Shown here one piece after another: positions 1-8,095 of a DNA stretch of 64,000 nucleotides. Both the position numbers and the translations under genes were made by a program. Origin of the DNA: Nucisporomicrobium flavum (GTDB taxonomy: Bacteria; Actinomycetota; Actinomycetes; Mycobacteriales; Micromonosporaceae); NCBI RefSeq assembly GCF_016464385.1, contig NZ_JADMLH010000013.1:208104-272103 (forward strand). The letters are read 5' to 3'. Within the stretch, counting starts at the first letter, position 1, and the number at the start of each line of letters is the position of its first letter. Under the pieces are notes generated by a model. The model saw only the letters and a list, made by a program, of their open reading frames with translations, was not told the origin of the DNA and made no database searches.

Positions 1-22
1 GCCGGGGACGCGGAGGTGGCTC

Positions 23-514
23 ATGGTCGAGATCCGGTTGCGGGACGTGCCCGACCAGCACGTCGTGACGGAGATGCGGGTGGTCGGCCAGGCCGACCTG
101 CAGGCGTGGCTGCCCGGTGCGATGGCACGGGTGGCCGAACGGGCCCGCGCCGCGGGCGGGCTGCTCGGCACCAGGGACTGGCCCTTCCTCGAGCGGCCCG
201 CCCACCCCGACGAGCCGGTGTTCGTCACCATCTACGAGGGCAACCCGAACGAGGCGCCGACCGAGGTCGAGGTCTGCGCGACCGTCGCGGCCGGTGGCGA
301 CCGGACCGTTCCGGCCCACCGGGAGGCGTACGCCCGGGTGACGAAGTCCCAGGTCGTCACCGGGGAGCTCGGCGGGGTCTACGAGGCGGTCGAGAAATGG
401 GTTCTCGACAACGGGCTGACGGTGGCCCACGCGCCGCGCGAGATTTACTGGACCGACTTCGGCGCCGCCACCGGCGACGACGAGGTCTTCGACGTCGCCT
501 TCCCGGTCGCCTGA
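23..514 (+). CDS. Stand-alone GyrI-like (AraC effector-binding) domain protein
   Basis: The 163-residue protein is a single GyrI-like small-molecule-binding domain with no DNA-binding part. It ends in the pattern HAPREIY followed by an acidic loop and DVAFPVA, and has PAHREAY in the middle. All of these recur in the sensor half of the next gene (PPREVY, DVAFPF, PAHREAY), so the two are paralogous domains. The start is the ATG at 23, preceded by GGAGG. The stop overlaps the next start (ATGA), so the pair is translationally coupled. Domains of this family bind cationic or aromatic ligands and may sequester or hydrolyse them; the ligand here is unknown. Confidence 0.8.
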   Translation: MVEIRLRDVPDQHVVTEMRVVGQADLQAWLPGAMARVAERARAAGGLLGTRDWPFLERPAHPDEPVFVTIYEGNPNEAPTEVEVCATVAAGGDRTVPAHREAYARVTKSQVVTGELGGVYEAVEKWVLDNGLTVAHAPREIYWTDFGAATGDDEVFDVAFPVA

Positions 515-1326
515 TGGCCGCCGGGCCCGGCCTGCTCACCATCGGCGAGTTCGCCCGCCGGTCCGGGCTGTCGATCCGGGCCCTGCGGCTGTACGACCGG
601 ATCGGGCTGCTGCAGCCGGCCGAGGTGGTGCCGGCCACCGGATACCGGCGGTACGCGGGCCGTCAGCTCTACGCCGCCCGCCTGATCGCCCTGCTGCGCC
701 GGCTCGACATGCCGCTCACCCAGATCACCGAGATCGTCGGGGCGCCCGGCCCCGAGGCCGCCGACCGGCTCGCCGGCTACTGGACCGCGGTGGAACGCCG
801 GCTCGCCGCGCAGCGCGAGCTCGCCGACCGCCTGGTGCGCAACCTCGCCGCCGAGACGCCGGCCCCGGACGGCGCCTGGCCGGTGTCGGTCCGCGACGTC
901 GCCGAGCAGCACGTCCTGAGCGAGATGCGCTACGTGACCGCCCCGGACCTCGGCTGGATCCGGGAGGCGACCGCGCGGCTGACCGGCGTGGCCGAGCGCT
1001 GCGGGGGACCGGCCGGTCCCCGCTTCGTGGTCTTCCACGGCGACGTCGGCGAGGACACCGACGGGCCGGTCGAGGTGTGCGTACCGGTCCGCCCCGACGC
1101 CGCCGTCCGCACGGAACCGGCCCACCGGGAGGCGTACATCCCGGTGGTCAAGGGTCACTTCGAGCCGCCGCAGATCCTCTCGGTCTACGACACCGTCGCC
1201 CGCTGGGTCCGCGAGCACGGCCACACCGTGGTCGCCCCGCCCCGCGAGGTGTACGGCTACCCCGCCGACCCGGGGACGGCCGGTCCGGACGACCTCGTCT
1301 GCGACGTCGCTTTCCCGTTCCGCTGA
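514..1326 (+). CDS. MerR-family regulator with C-terminal GyrI-like sensor
   Basis: A 270-residue one-component regulator. Residues 6-75 are a MerR winged helix-turn-helix (LTIGEFARRSGLSIRALRLY), followed by a short coiled linker and a C-terminal GyrI-like ligand-binding domain (about 125-270). This layout matches BmrR/TipA-type multidrug-responsive activators, in which ligand binding untwists a promoter with an over-long spacer. The start codon overlaps the stop of the stand-alone sensor gene by four bases, so both sensor domains are made together. The target promoter is not evident. The gene converges on the LacI-type regulator, only three bases separating the two stops. Confidence 0.88.
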   Translation: MAAGPGLLTIGEFARRSGLSIRALRLYDRIGLLQPAEVVPATGYRRYAGRQLYAARLIALLRRLDMPLTQITEIVGAPGPEAADRLAGYWTAVERRLAAQRELADRLVRNLAAETPAPDGAWPVSVRDVAEQHVLSEMRYVTAPDLGWIREATARLTGVAERCGGPAGPRFVVFHGDVGEDTDGPVEVCVPVRPDAAVRTEPAHREAYIPVVKGHFEPPQILSVYDTVARWVREHGHTVVAPPREVYGYPADPGTAGPDDLVCDVAFPFR

Positions 1327-1329
1327 CCC

Positions 1330-2337
1330 TCAGTCCTGAGGCGCGTTCTTGGGCGGGGCGGTGCTGTCGCGCACGATGAGCTCCGTCGCCAGCTCCACGC
1401 GGGGGGTCTGGATGTCCTCGCCCTGGGCCAGCCGCAGCGCGGTCCGCGCGGCCAGGCCGCCCATCTCGGCGAGGGGCTGGCGCACCGTGGTCAGTGGCGG
1501 GGACGCCCAGCGGGCCTCCGGCAGGTCGTCGAAGCCGACCACGCTGAGGTCGTCGGGCACGCGCAGGCCCTTGTGCCGGGCGGCCTCGTACACGCCGAGG
1601 GCCATCGTGTCGCTGGAGGCGAAGATGGCGGTCGGGCGGTCGTCCATCTCGAGCAGCGACATGCCGCCGGCGAAGCCGGACTCGTACAGGAAGTCGCCCT
1701 GGCGGATGAGCGACTCGTCGACCGACTCGAGGCCGGTGCGGTAGCCGTCGAGGCGGGCCCGGCTGCAGATGAGGTGTTTCGGGCCGGCGATGAAGCCGAT
1801 GCGGCGGTGGCCCAGCGACGTCAGGTGCTGGGTCGCCGACAGGCCGCCCGCCCAGTTGGTGGCGCCCACGGTGGGGATGTCCAGGGGCGCGCCGCCCGCC
1901 GGGTCGATGACCACGACCGGGATGTTGAGCCGCTGCAGTTCCGCGTAGACCGGGGTGGTCAGGTCCGAGGTCACGAAGATGACCCCGTCGGACTGGCGGG
2001 CGTACAGGTTCTGCATCCACTGGCGGGTCGCCGCGGAGCGCCGGTGCACGGCGGAGACGACCGTGCCGACTCCCGCGGCGTGCATGACGTCCTCGACGCC
2101 GCGGATCAGCTCGACCGCCCAGGGGCTGTCGAGGTCGTTGAAGACCAGGTCGACCAGGGCGGCCTTGCCGGTCGGCTGGCGGGACGCGCGCCGCCGGTAC
2201 CCGTGCTGTTTGAGCAGGTTCTCCACCAGCTCGCGGGTCTGCGGGGCGACGTCGGCGCGCCCGTTGAGGACACGGGAAACGGTGGGAACCGACACGCCGG
2301 CCTCCCGGGCGATCGCGGCGATGGTCACGCGGGCCAC
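1330..2337 (-). CDS. LacI-family transcriptional regulator
   Basis: A 335-residue repressor. The N-terminal helix-turn-helix (VTIAAIAREAGVSVPTVSRV) and hinge are followed by a periplasmic-binding-protein-like sugar-sensing domain; FASSDTMALGVYEAA and SVVGFDD are typical of the family. GTG start at 2337 with AGGAGG six bases upstream. It is transcribed divergently from the ceramidase gene, so it may control the secreted-enzyme block to its right, but I see no convincing operator in the 120-bp gap. Confidence 0.9.
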   Translation of the reverse strand: MARVTIAAIAREAGVSVPTVSRVLNGRADVAPQTRELVENLLKQHGYRRRASRQPTGKAALVDLVFNDLDSPWAVELIRGVEDVMHAAGVGTVVSAVHRRSAATRQWMQNLYARQSDGVIFVTSDLTTPVYAELQRLNIPVVVIDPAGGAPLDIPTVGATNWAGGLSATQHLTSLGHRRIGFIAGPKHLICSRARLDGYRTGLESVDESLIRQGDFLYESGFAGGMSLLEMDDRPTAIFASSDTMALGVYEAARHKGLRVPDDLSVVGFDDLPEARWASPPLTTVRQPLAEMGGLAARTALRLAQGEDIQTPRVELATELIVRDSTAPPKNAPQD

Positions 2338-2461
2338 GGACGCCTCCTACGTAAGTTTCGGGATCGAGTCTCGGAAGTATTCCACACCCGCTGCGGGAAA
2401 ACATGAATCGCATTAGCATCTCCGGATATCCATCGACCTCTGTCGCTGCCCGGAGGTGCCC

Positions 2462-4483
2462 TTGTCCGCTCGACGCCTGCTCACAGGCCTTACCGCGAGT
2501 CTTCTCCTCCTCCTACCCGCTCCCGCATCCGTCGCGGAAGCCGCCGCGCCGTCCGCCGGATATTCCGTCGGGGCCGGCATCGGCGACATCACCGGCGAGG
2601 CCGCCGAGGTGGGCATGCTCGGCTACGCCGATCCGGCCCAGACCACCTCGGGCATCGCCTCGCGGCAATGGGCGCGCGCCTTCGTGGTCGCCGACCCCGC
2701 CGGGCACCACGTCGCCTTCGTCAGCGCCGAGATCGACTTCGTCACCCAGGCCGTCCAGATGGAGGTGCTCAAGCGCCTGCGGGCCCGGCACGGCAGCACG
2801 TACACCGACCAGAACGTCGTGCTCACCGCGACCCACACGCACTCCGGCCCGGGCGGCTTCTCCGAGTACACGATGTGGAACCTGACCACCCTCGGCTTCG
2901 AGGCGCCGATCTTCGAGGCGATCGTCTCCGGGATCGTGCGCGCGATCGACGCCGCCGACGCCCGGCTCGCGCCCGGCACGGTCAAGATCGCCGAGGGTAC
3001 GCTGACCGGCGCGAACGTCAACCGCTCGCTCCCGGCGTTCAACGCCGACCCGGCCGCCGACAGGGCCCGGTTCCCCGGTGCGGTCGACACCCGGATGACC
3101 GTGCTCCGCTTCGAGCAGGGCGGCCGGCCCATCGGGCTGCTCTCGTTCTTCGCCACCCACGGCACCTCGATGACGCCCGCCAACCACCTCATCAGCGCCG
3201 ACAACAAGGGGTACGCCGCCCACCTCATCGAGGACGGCGTGCACGGCGTCGACTGGGCGCACCGCGGCGGCTTCGTGGCGGCCTTCGCGCAGACCAACGC
3301 GGGCGACATGTCGCCGAACCTGCGCAACGGCGGCGCCCAGGGCCCCACCGACGACGAGTTCGAGAACACCCGCATCATCGGCAAGCTCCAGGCCGACAAG
3401 GCGCAGCAGCTCTTCGACTCCGCGACCGAGGAGCTCACCGGACCGGTCGACGCCCGCGGCCGCTACGTCGACTTCTCCGCCGTCCAGGTCGCGGGCGCGT
3501 ACACGCCGGACGGGCAGCCGCACCGTACCTGTCCCGGTGCGCTCGGGCAGAACTTCACCGCCGGCGCCGAGGACGGTCCCGGGCCGCCGATCGTGGACGA
3601 GGGCGACCTGAGCACCAACCCGCTGCTGCTGGTCGCCGGCATCGTGGTCAACCCGACCCCGGCCGAGGTCCGGGTGTGCCAGGCGCCCAAGGACGTCTTC
3701 CTCGGCAGCGGCAGCCAGAACCCGCCGTGGACCCCGCAGATCATGCCGCTGCAGGTGCTGCGCATCGGGCAGCTCGCGATCACCACCGCGCCGGGCGAGT
3801 TCACCATCGTGGCCGGCCAGCGGGTGCGCGACGCGGTCGGCGCCCAGCTCCCCGGTGCGGTGACGCACCAGATCCTCGCCGGGTACGCGAACGCCTACGC
3901 GGGCTACGTCGCCACCCCCGAGGAGTACGACCTGCAGCACTACGAGGGCGCGGCCACGCACTTCGGCCGCTATACCGGGCCGGCGTACCAGCAGGAGCTG
4001 GCGAAGCTGGCGGCGGCGCTGCGCGACGGGCAGCCCACGCCCAGCGCGGTCCAGCCGCCGGCGCTGCCGCAGAACCGGATCAGCGTGCGGCCGGGGGTGG
4101 TGCTGGACACGCCGCCGCTGGGCAAGTCCTTCGGCAGCGTGATCACCCAGCCGGCCGCGTCGTACGCCCGCGGCGCCACGGTCCGGGTGGACTTCGTGAC
4201 CGGCCATCCCAACAACAACCTGCGCGACGAGGGCACGTTCCTCGAGGTGCAGCGGCAGACCGGCGGCACCTGGACCACGGTCTCCACCGACGCCGAATGG
4301 CAGACGATCTACCGCTGGAAGCGCGAGTACCTCGGCGTCTCCACGGCCCAGATCACCTGGACGGTGCCCGCGGACGCCGAGCCCGGCACGTACCGGATCG
4401 TGCACCACGGCGACGCCAAGGGCGTCACCGGCGCGATCACCCCGTTCACCGGCGCCAGCCGTACCTTCACTGTCACTCCATAG
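2462..4483 (+). CDS. Secreted neutral/alkaline ceramidase
   Basis: About 673 residues. It hydrolyses the amide bond of ceramides to sphingosine and fatty acid. Seen: an N-terminal signal peptide (MSARRLLTGL then a leucine-rich core, cleavage near AEA), the zinc-site segment THTHSGPGG near residue 124, the family signature ANVNRSLPAFNADP, THGTSMTP, and the catalytic-serine hexapeptide GDMSPN near residue 281. The C-terminal immunoglobulin-like domain is present (YRIVHHGDAKG). A TTG start at 2462 is preferred because CGGAGG (2451-2456) lies five bases upstream; the in-frame GTG at 2456 would sit inside that ribosome-binding site. Actinobacteria rarely make sphingolipids, so the substrate is probably exogenous. 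Confidence 0.9.
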   Translation: MSARRLLTGLTASLLLLLPAPASVAEAAAPSAGYSVGAGIGDITGEAAEVGMLGYADPAQTTSGIASRQWARAFVVADPAGHHVAFVSAEIDFVTQAVQMEVLKRLRARHGSTYTDQNVVLTATHTHSGPGGFSEYTMWNLTTLGFEAPIFEAIVSGIVRAIDAADARLAPGTVKIAEGTLTGANVNRSLPAFNADPAADRARFPGAVDTRMTVLRFEQGGRPIGLLSFFATHGTSMTPANHLISADNKGYAAHLIEDGVHGVDWAHRGGFVAAFAQTNAGDMSPNLRNGGAQGPTDDEFENTRIIGKLQADKAQQLFDSATEELTGPVDARGRYVDFSAVQVAGAYTPDGQPHRTCPGALGQNFTAGAEDGPGPPIVDEGDLSTNPLLLVAGIVVNPTPAEVRVCQAPKDVFLGSGSQNPPWTPQIMPLQVLRIGQLAITTAPGEFTIVAGQRVRDAVGAQLPGAVTHQILAGYANAYAGYVATPEEYDLQHYEGAATHFGRYTGPAYQQELAKLAAALRDGQPTPSAVQPPALPQNRISVRPGVVLDTPPLGKSFGSVITQPAASYARGATVRVDFVTGHPNNNLRDEGTFLEVQRQTGGTWTTVSTDAEWQTIYRWKREYLGVSTAQITWTVPADAEPGTYRIVHHGDAKGVTGAITPFTGASRTFTVTP

Positions 4484-4497
4484 CGGTATTGCGTACC

Positions 4498-4527
4498 GGT
4501 GCTCGCGTCCTCCGGGGCGCGAGCGCC
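4498..4527 (+). terminator. Hairpin after the ceramidase gene
   Basis: GGTGCTCGCG pairs with CGCGAGCGCC (one G-T pair) around a 10-base loop, 15 bases after the ceramidase stop. There is no T-tract, as is common in high-GC actinobacteria. It lies upstream of the chosen start of the next gene and so also argues against the earlier in-frame TTG at 4489. Confidence 0.5.
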
Positions 4528-4539
4528 GTTGCCGCTGGT

Positions 4540-6369
4540 GTGCTCAATAACCGAAATGGCCTGAAATCCGCCGGTCGCCGGCTGGTGATGATCGGCGCCG
4601 CGACCGTGCTTGTCGCCGCCGGTGGCGCCGCGCTGGCCGAGGTGGTCTCCAGCACCCCCAGCCCGGCCCCGTCGTTCAACGGCCCCGTGTACGCGGTCGC
4701 CCACCTCGGCGACGTGGTGTACGTCGGCGGCTCCTTCACCGGCGCGGTGGTGGGCGGCAAATCCATCCCCCGCGCCCGCCTCGCCGCGTTCAACGCGCAG
4801 ACCGGCGCCCTGCTGGACTGGAACCCGGGCGCGGACTCCACCGTGCGGGCGCTCGCCGCCGACGGCACCACGGTCTACGCCGCCGGTGACTTCACCAAGA
4901 TCGCCGGGCTGACCCGCGACTCGGTCGCCGACCTCAACGCGACCACCGGCACCCCCGGCACGCTCAAGCACACCGTGCTCGGCCAGCCGAACGCCCTCGC
5001 CGTCGGCAACGGCCGGGTGTACGTCGGCGGCCGGCTCACCGGCGTCGACGGCTCGCCGCGGAGCAACCTGGCGGCCTTCAGCACCGCCTCCGGGGCGCTC
5101 GACGGCTGGGCGCCCACCACGGACGACACCGTCAACGCGCTCGCCGTGCAGGGCAGCCGCGTCTACCTCGGCGGCAGCTTCCACCGCACCAACGGGATCA
5201 GCTCGACACTGCGCCTCACCGCGGTCGACGGGATCACCGGCGTCCTCGACAAGGGGTTCCTGCCCAAGCCGGTCTCGCAGGTGTTCGCGCTGGCCACCGA
5301 CGGCAACGGCGTCTACGCCGCGCTGGGCGGGCAGGGCGGCCGGGCGATCGCGTACACGTTCGCCGGGCTGGCCCGGTGGACCCGGGTCTTCGACGGTGAC
5401 GCCCAGGCCATCGCCACCCTCGGCGGCATCACCTACGTGGGCGGGCACTTCGACAACGCCTGCACGACCACCAACAACGGCACCCTAGGCGTGTGCACCG
5501 ACGGGTCCGTGTCGCGCATCAAGCTCGCCGCGGTCGACGGGACGGGCAACCTCACCTCGTGGGCGCCGCAGGCCAACGGCGTGGTCGGCGTACGCACCGT
5601 GGTCGCCAACCCGGCGAACGGGCTGCTCAGCGTCGGCGGCGACTTCACCACGGTCGCCGGGGTCACGCAGAAGCGCTACGCCTCCTTCGGCGGGCCGACG
5701 TCCCGAGCCTCGGTGCCGCCCGCGCCGCCGTCGCCGTACGTCGCCTCGTACAACTTCGACTCGACGGTGGCCGACGGGACGTACGACGACGGTTCCGGCA
5801 ACGGGCACGTGCTGCGGACCAAGGCCGTCAACGGCGCGGTCCTCAAGACCGTGACGCACGGCAGCGGGCAGGCCGTCGAGTTCCCGCCGAAGTGCAGCGG
5901 CACCGACTGCCCGCGGGTGGTGCTGCAGGCCGCCGACGCGCCGGACCTCAACCCGGGCGCCAAGGACCTGCGCTGGGGCGCGTACGTGCTGCTGTCCGCG
6001 GCGGAGACCTCGACCGGCGAGAACATCCTCCAGAAGGGCTACTCGACCTCGGGCGGCCAGTACAAGCTCCAGGTCGACGGCGTCTCGGGCCGGCCCAGCT
6101 GCGTGATGAGCGACAAGTCCTCGACGACGATCTACGTGGCGAAGAGCGCGGTGTCCATGGCGGACGGCGCATGGCACACGCTCGAGTGCCGGCGGACCGG
6201 CACGACGCTGAGCATCCTGGTCGACGCCAAGGCCCAGGGCAGCCGGACCATCCCGGCAGCGCTGTCGGTGGTGACCACCCAGCCGCTCAGCCTCGGCGGC
6301 AAGGGCACGGGCACCGACAACGACCAGTTCCACGGCCGCCTCGACGACGCCTGGGTCCAGATCGGCTGA
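4540..6369 (+). CDS. Secreted beta-propeller protein with C-terminal LamG domain
   Basis: About 609 residues. A twin-Arg-free signal peptide (basic SAGRRL then a hydrophobic run ending AALAE) precedes a beta-propeller built of repeats of the type VYVGGSFT...G....LAAFNAQTG (delta-60/DUF5122-like), residues about 45-395. The C-terminal 200 residues (from YVASYNFDSTVADG) form a LamG/concanavalin-like jelly roll. Likely an extracellular binding or adhesion protein; no catalytic motif is recognised. The GTG at 4540 is chosen because it gives a full signal peptide and lies beyond the hairpin at 4498-4527; no strong ribosome-binding site is visible, so the start is uncertain. Confidence 0.72.
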   Translation: MLNNRNGLKSAGRRLVMIGAATVLVAAGGAALAEVVSSTPSPAPSFNGPVYAVAHLGDVVYVGGSFTGAVVGGKSIPRARLAAFNAQTGALLDWNPGADSTVRALAADGTTVYAAGDFTKIAGLTRDSVADLNATTGTPGTLKHTVLGQPNALAVGNGRVYVGGRLTGVDGSPRSNLAAFSTASGALDGWAPTTDDTVNALAVQGSRVYLGGSFHRTNGISSTLRLTAVDGITGVLDKGFLPKPVSQVFALATDGNGVYAALGGQGGRAIAYTFAGLARWTRVFDGDAQAIATLGGITYVGGHFDNACTTTNNGTLGVCTDGSVSRIKLAAVDGTGNLTSWAPQANGVVGVRTVVANPANGLLSVGGDFTTVAGVTQKRYASFGGPTSRASVPPAPPSPYVASYNFDSTVADGTYDDGSGNGHVLRTKAVNGAVLKTVTHGSGQAVEFPPKCSGTDCPRVVLQAADAPDLNPGAKDLRWGAYVLLSAAETSTGENILQKGYSTSGGQYKLQVDGVSGRPSCVMSDKSSTTIYVAKSAVSMADGAWHTLECRRTGTTLSILVDAKAQGSRTIPAALSVVTTQPLSLGGKGTGTDNDQFHGRLDDAWVQIG

Positions 6370-6371
6370 CG

Positions 6372-8039
6372 TCAGGCCGCGTACACCTCCAGCGACGACG
6401 CCTGGCCGGCGGGCCAGGCCGAGTTGGCGGTGAAGACGACGCGCAGGTGGCGGGCGGTGGCCGCGGCGAACGAGATCGTCGCCCGGTTGCCGCTCGCCGG
6501 GTCGAACGTGCGTCCCGCCGGCGCCGCCAGTGTGCTGAACGAGCTGCCGTCGGTGCTGCCCTGGAGCTGCACGGTCTGCGTACGCCGCTCCCAGCCCGGC
6601 GGCAGGCCCAGCACCACCCGCGACACGGTGGCCGCCGCGCCGAGGTCCACCTGGAGCCACTGGGGGAACGCGTTGTTGGCGCTCTCCCAGTAGCTGCCCG
6701 CGTCGCCGTCGACAGCGTTCGCCGCGCCGTACGCCTGGGTGTGGCTGCTCTCCGTCGCCGGCCGCCGCAGCGCGAGGTCCGCCGGCGGCGGGGTGCCCGC
6801 GACCGGGGGAGTGGGGCGGGTCGCGGTCAGCGGGATCTGCTTCCTGAGCATCCGGGCGCCGTCGGCGGTGAGACGCAGGTAGTAGTCCGCCGAGCAGGCC
6901 GTGCCGTCCTCGTCGAGCGCGCGGATGCCGGAGCCCGCCGGCACCCAGGCCGCCGAGACCGCCGTCTTCGCGATCTGGTTGCCCTCGTTGAACTCGTCGA
7001 ACATGGACACGTACAGGCCCTGTGCGCCGAGCCGGACCATGTTGTAGATGCTGCGCCAGTAGTAGTCGCCGTGCCGGCGGTGGCCCGCCGAGAGGTCGCC
7101 GGGCAGTACGCACGGCAGGTAGTCGATGCCATGGGCGGCGCAGTCGGCCATGTCGCCCACGTTGACGTTCGCGTAGTACGAGTCGAGGTCCTCGGGGGTG
7201 GCCGCGCGGCCCACCATCCACGGCGAGATCGCGTGGAACGCGTGATAGACCTCCGAGAAGCCGGCGCGGGAGTCGTTGATGCCCTGCCGCCACCACGTCG
7301 GCACCCCGCCGATCACGTAGCAGCCCTGCGCCTTGAGCCAGGCGATCACGTCGAGGCAGGCGGCCGGCTCGAACGGGCGGCCGGGGTCGTCGAAGCCGAA
7401 GCCCCAGACGCAGACGACCGGTCTGCCGTTCTGCCGCGCGTACGCCGGGGACGCCGTGTGTGCCGACATCTTCGCCGACCAGTCCTGCTTGAGCTGCGAC
7501 TGCATCGACGTCCAGCCCGTCACGTCGTACATGACGTAGAACTTGCGGCCGGTGGCCTCGGCCGCCGCACGCACCTTGACCGTCATGGCGTCGCGGGTGG
7601 GGCCCTCGTCGCCGAACGGGTTGAAGCGCTGCAGCGCGGCCGTGTCGATGCCGTGCTCGCGCATCCACCGGAAGTGCGTGTCGACGGTCTGCTGGTCGTA
7701 GGAGGAGAACAACCGGGCCGGCTGCCCGTTGCCGAGGTTCGGGTACGCCGTCGGATACCCATGATCGACGTCGGACAGGTCGGGCCAGCTGACGATCGTG
7801 GTGTTCGACGGCGAGGGCGGCTGGAACCGGTCGCGGGACCAGTGCCACCAGCCGCCGATCGGCGCGCCGTCGCCGGGGCAGGAGAACCAGCCCTGGTAGC
7901 CGGCGGTGACGGCGCCGACGACGTCGCCGGGCGGGGATGCGGCCAGGGCCGCCGCGCCCCCGGGGATGAGGGGCGCGGCGGTTCCGGCGGCGGCTGCGGT
8001 CAGGAGGGTACGGCGGGAAAGCCGCGGGGGGACGGTCAT
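6372..8039 (-). CDS. Tat-exported GH71/GH99-like glycoside hydrolase with F5/8-type C domain
   Basis: 555 residues from the ATG at 8039 (a GTG at 8057 would add six residues). The start is a Tat-like signal (LSRRTLLTAAAAG). Residues 40-400 resemble GH71/GH99-type (alpha/beta)8 proteins: YQGWFSCPGDG, a WMREHGIDTAALQRF strand, FYVMYDVTGW and an acidic MFDEFNEGN segment typical of the family's active-site end. The last 140 residues are a discoidin/CBM32-like carbohydrate-binding domain (NAVDGDAGSYWES, WLQVDLG). It probably acts on an external polysaccharide such as mannan or glucan; the specificity cannot be read from sequence. It converges on the LamG gene with two bases between stops. Confidence 0.78.
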   Translation of the reverse strand: MTVPPRLSRRTLLTAAAAGTAAPLIPGGAAALAASPPGDVVGAVTAGYQGWFSCPGDGAPIGGWWHWSRDRFQPPSPSNTTIVSWPDLSDVDHGYPTAYPNLGNGQPARLFSSYDQQTVDTHFRWMREHGIDTAALQRFNPFGDEGPTRDAMTVKVRAAAEATGRKFYVMYDVTGWTSMQSQLKQDWSAKMSAHTASPAYARQNGRPVVCVWGFGFDDPGRPFEPAACLDVIAWLKAQGCYVIGGVPTWWRQGINDSRAGFSEVYHAFHAISPWMVGRAATPEDLDSYYANVNVGDMADCAAHGIDYLPCVLPGDLSAGHRRHGDYYWRSIYNMVRLGAQGLYVSMFDEFNEGNQIAKTAVSAAWVPAGSGIRALDEDGTACSADYYLRLTADGARMLRKQIPLTATRPTPPVAGTPPPADLALRRPATESSHTQAYGAANAVDGDAGSYWESANNAFPQWLQVDLGAAATVSRVVLGLPPGWERRTQTVQLQGSTDGSSFSTLAAPAGRTFDPASGNRATISFAAATARHLRVVFTANSAWPAGQASSLEVYAA

Positions 8040-8049
8040 CGTGGCATTA

Positions 8050-8066
8050 TGCGACACATTGTCGCA
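8050..8066. promoter_or_regulatory. Palindrome upstream of the GH71/99-like gene
   Basis: TGCGACA-CAT-TGTCGCA is a perfect seven-base inverted repeat centred about 19 bases upstream of the preferred ATG at 8039. The position suits a repressor operator or a sugar-regulator site. No second copy is found beside the LacI-family gene, so the regulator is not assigned. Confidence 0.45.
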
Positions 8067-8095
8067 AGATTCGAACGAAGTGTTGAAATAACTTC

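Noticed and set aside
2370..2390. GGAA-gta-TTCC considered as an operator for the LacI-family gene
   Set aside because: The arms are only four bases, and LacI operators normally have longer CG-centred dyads; it could arise by chance.
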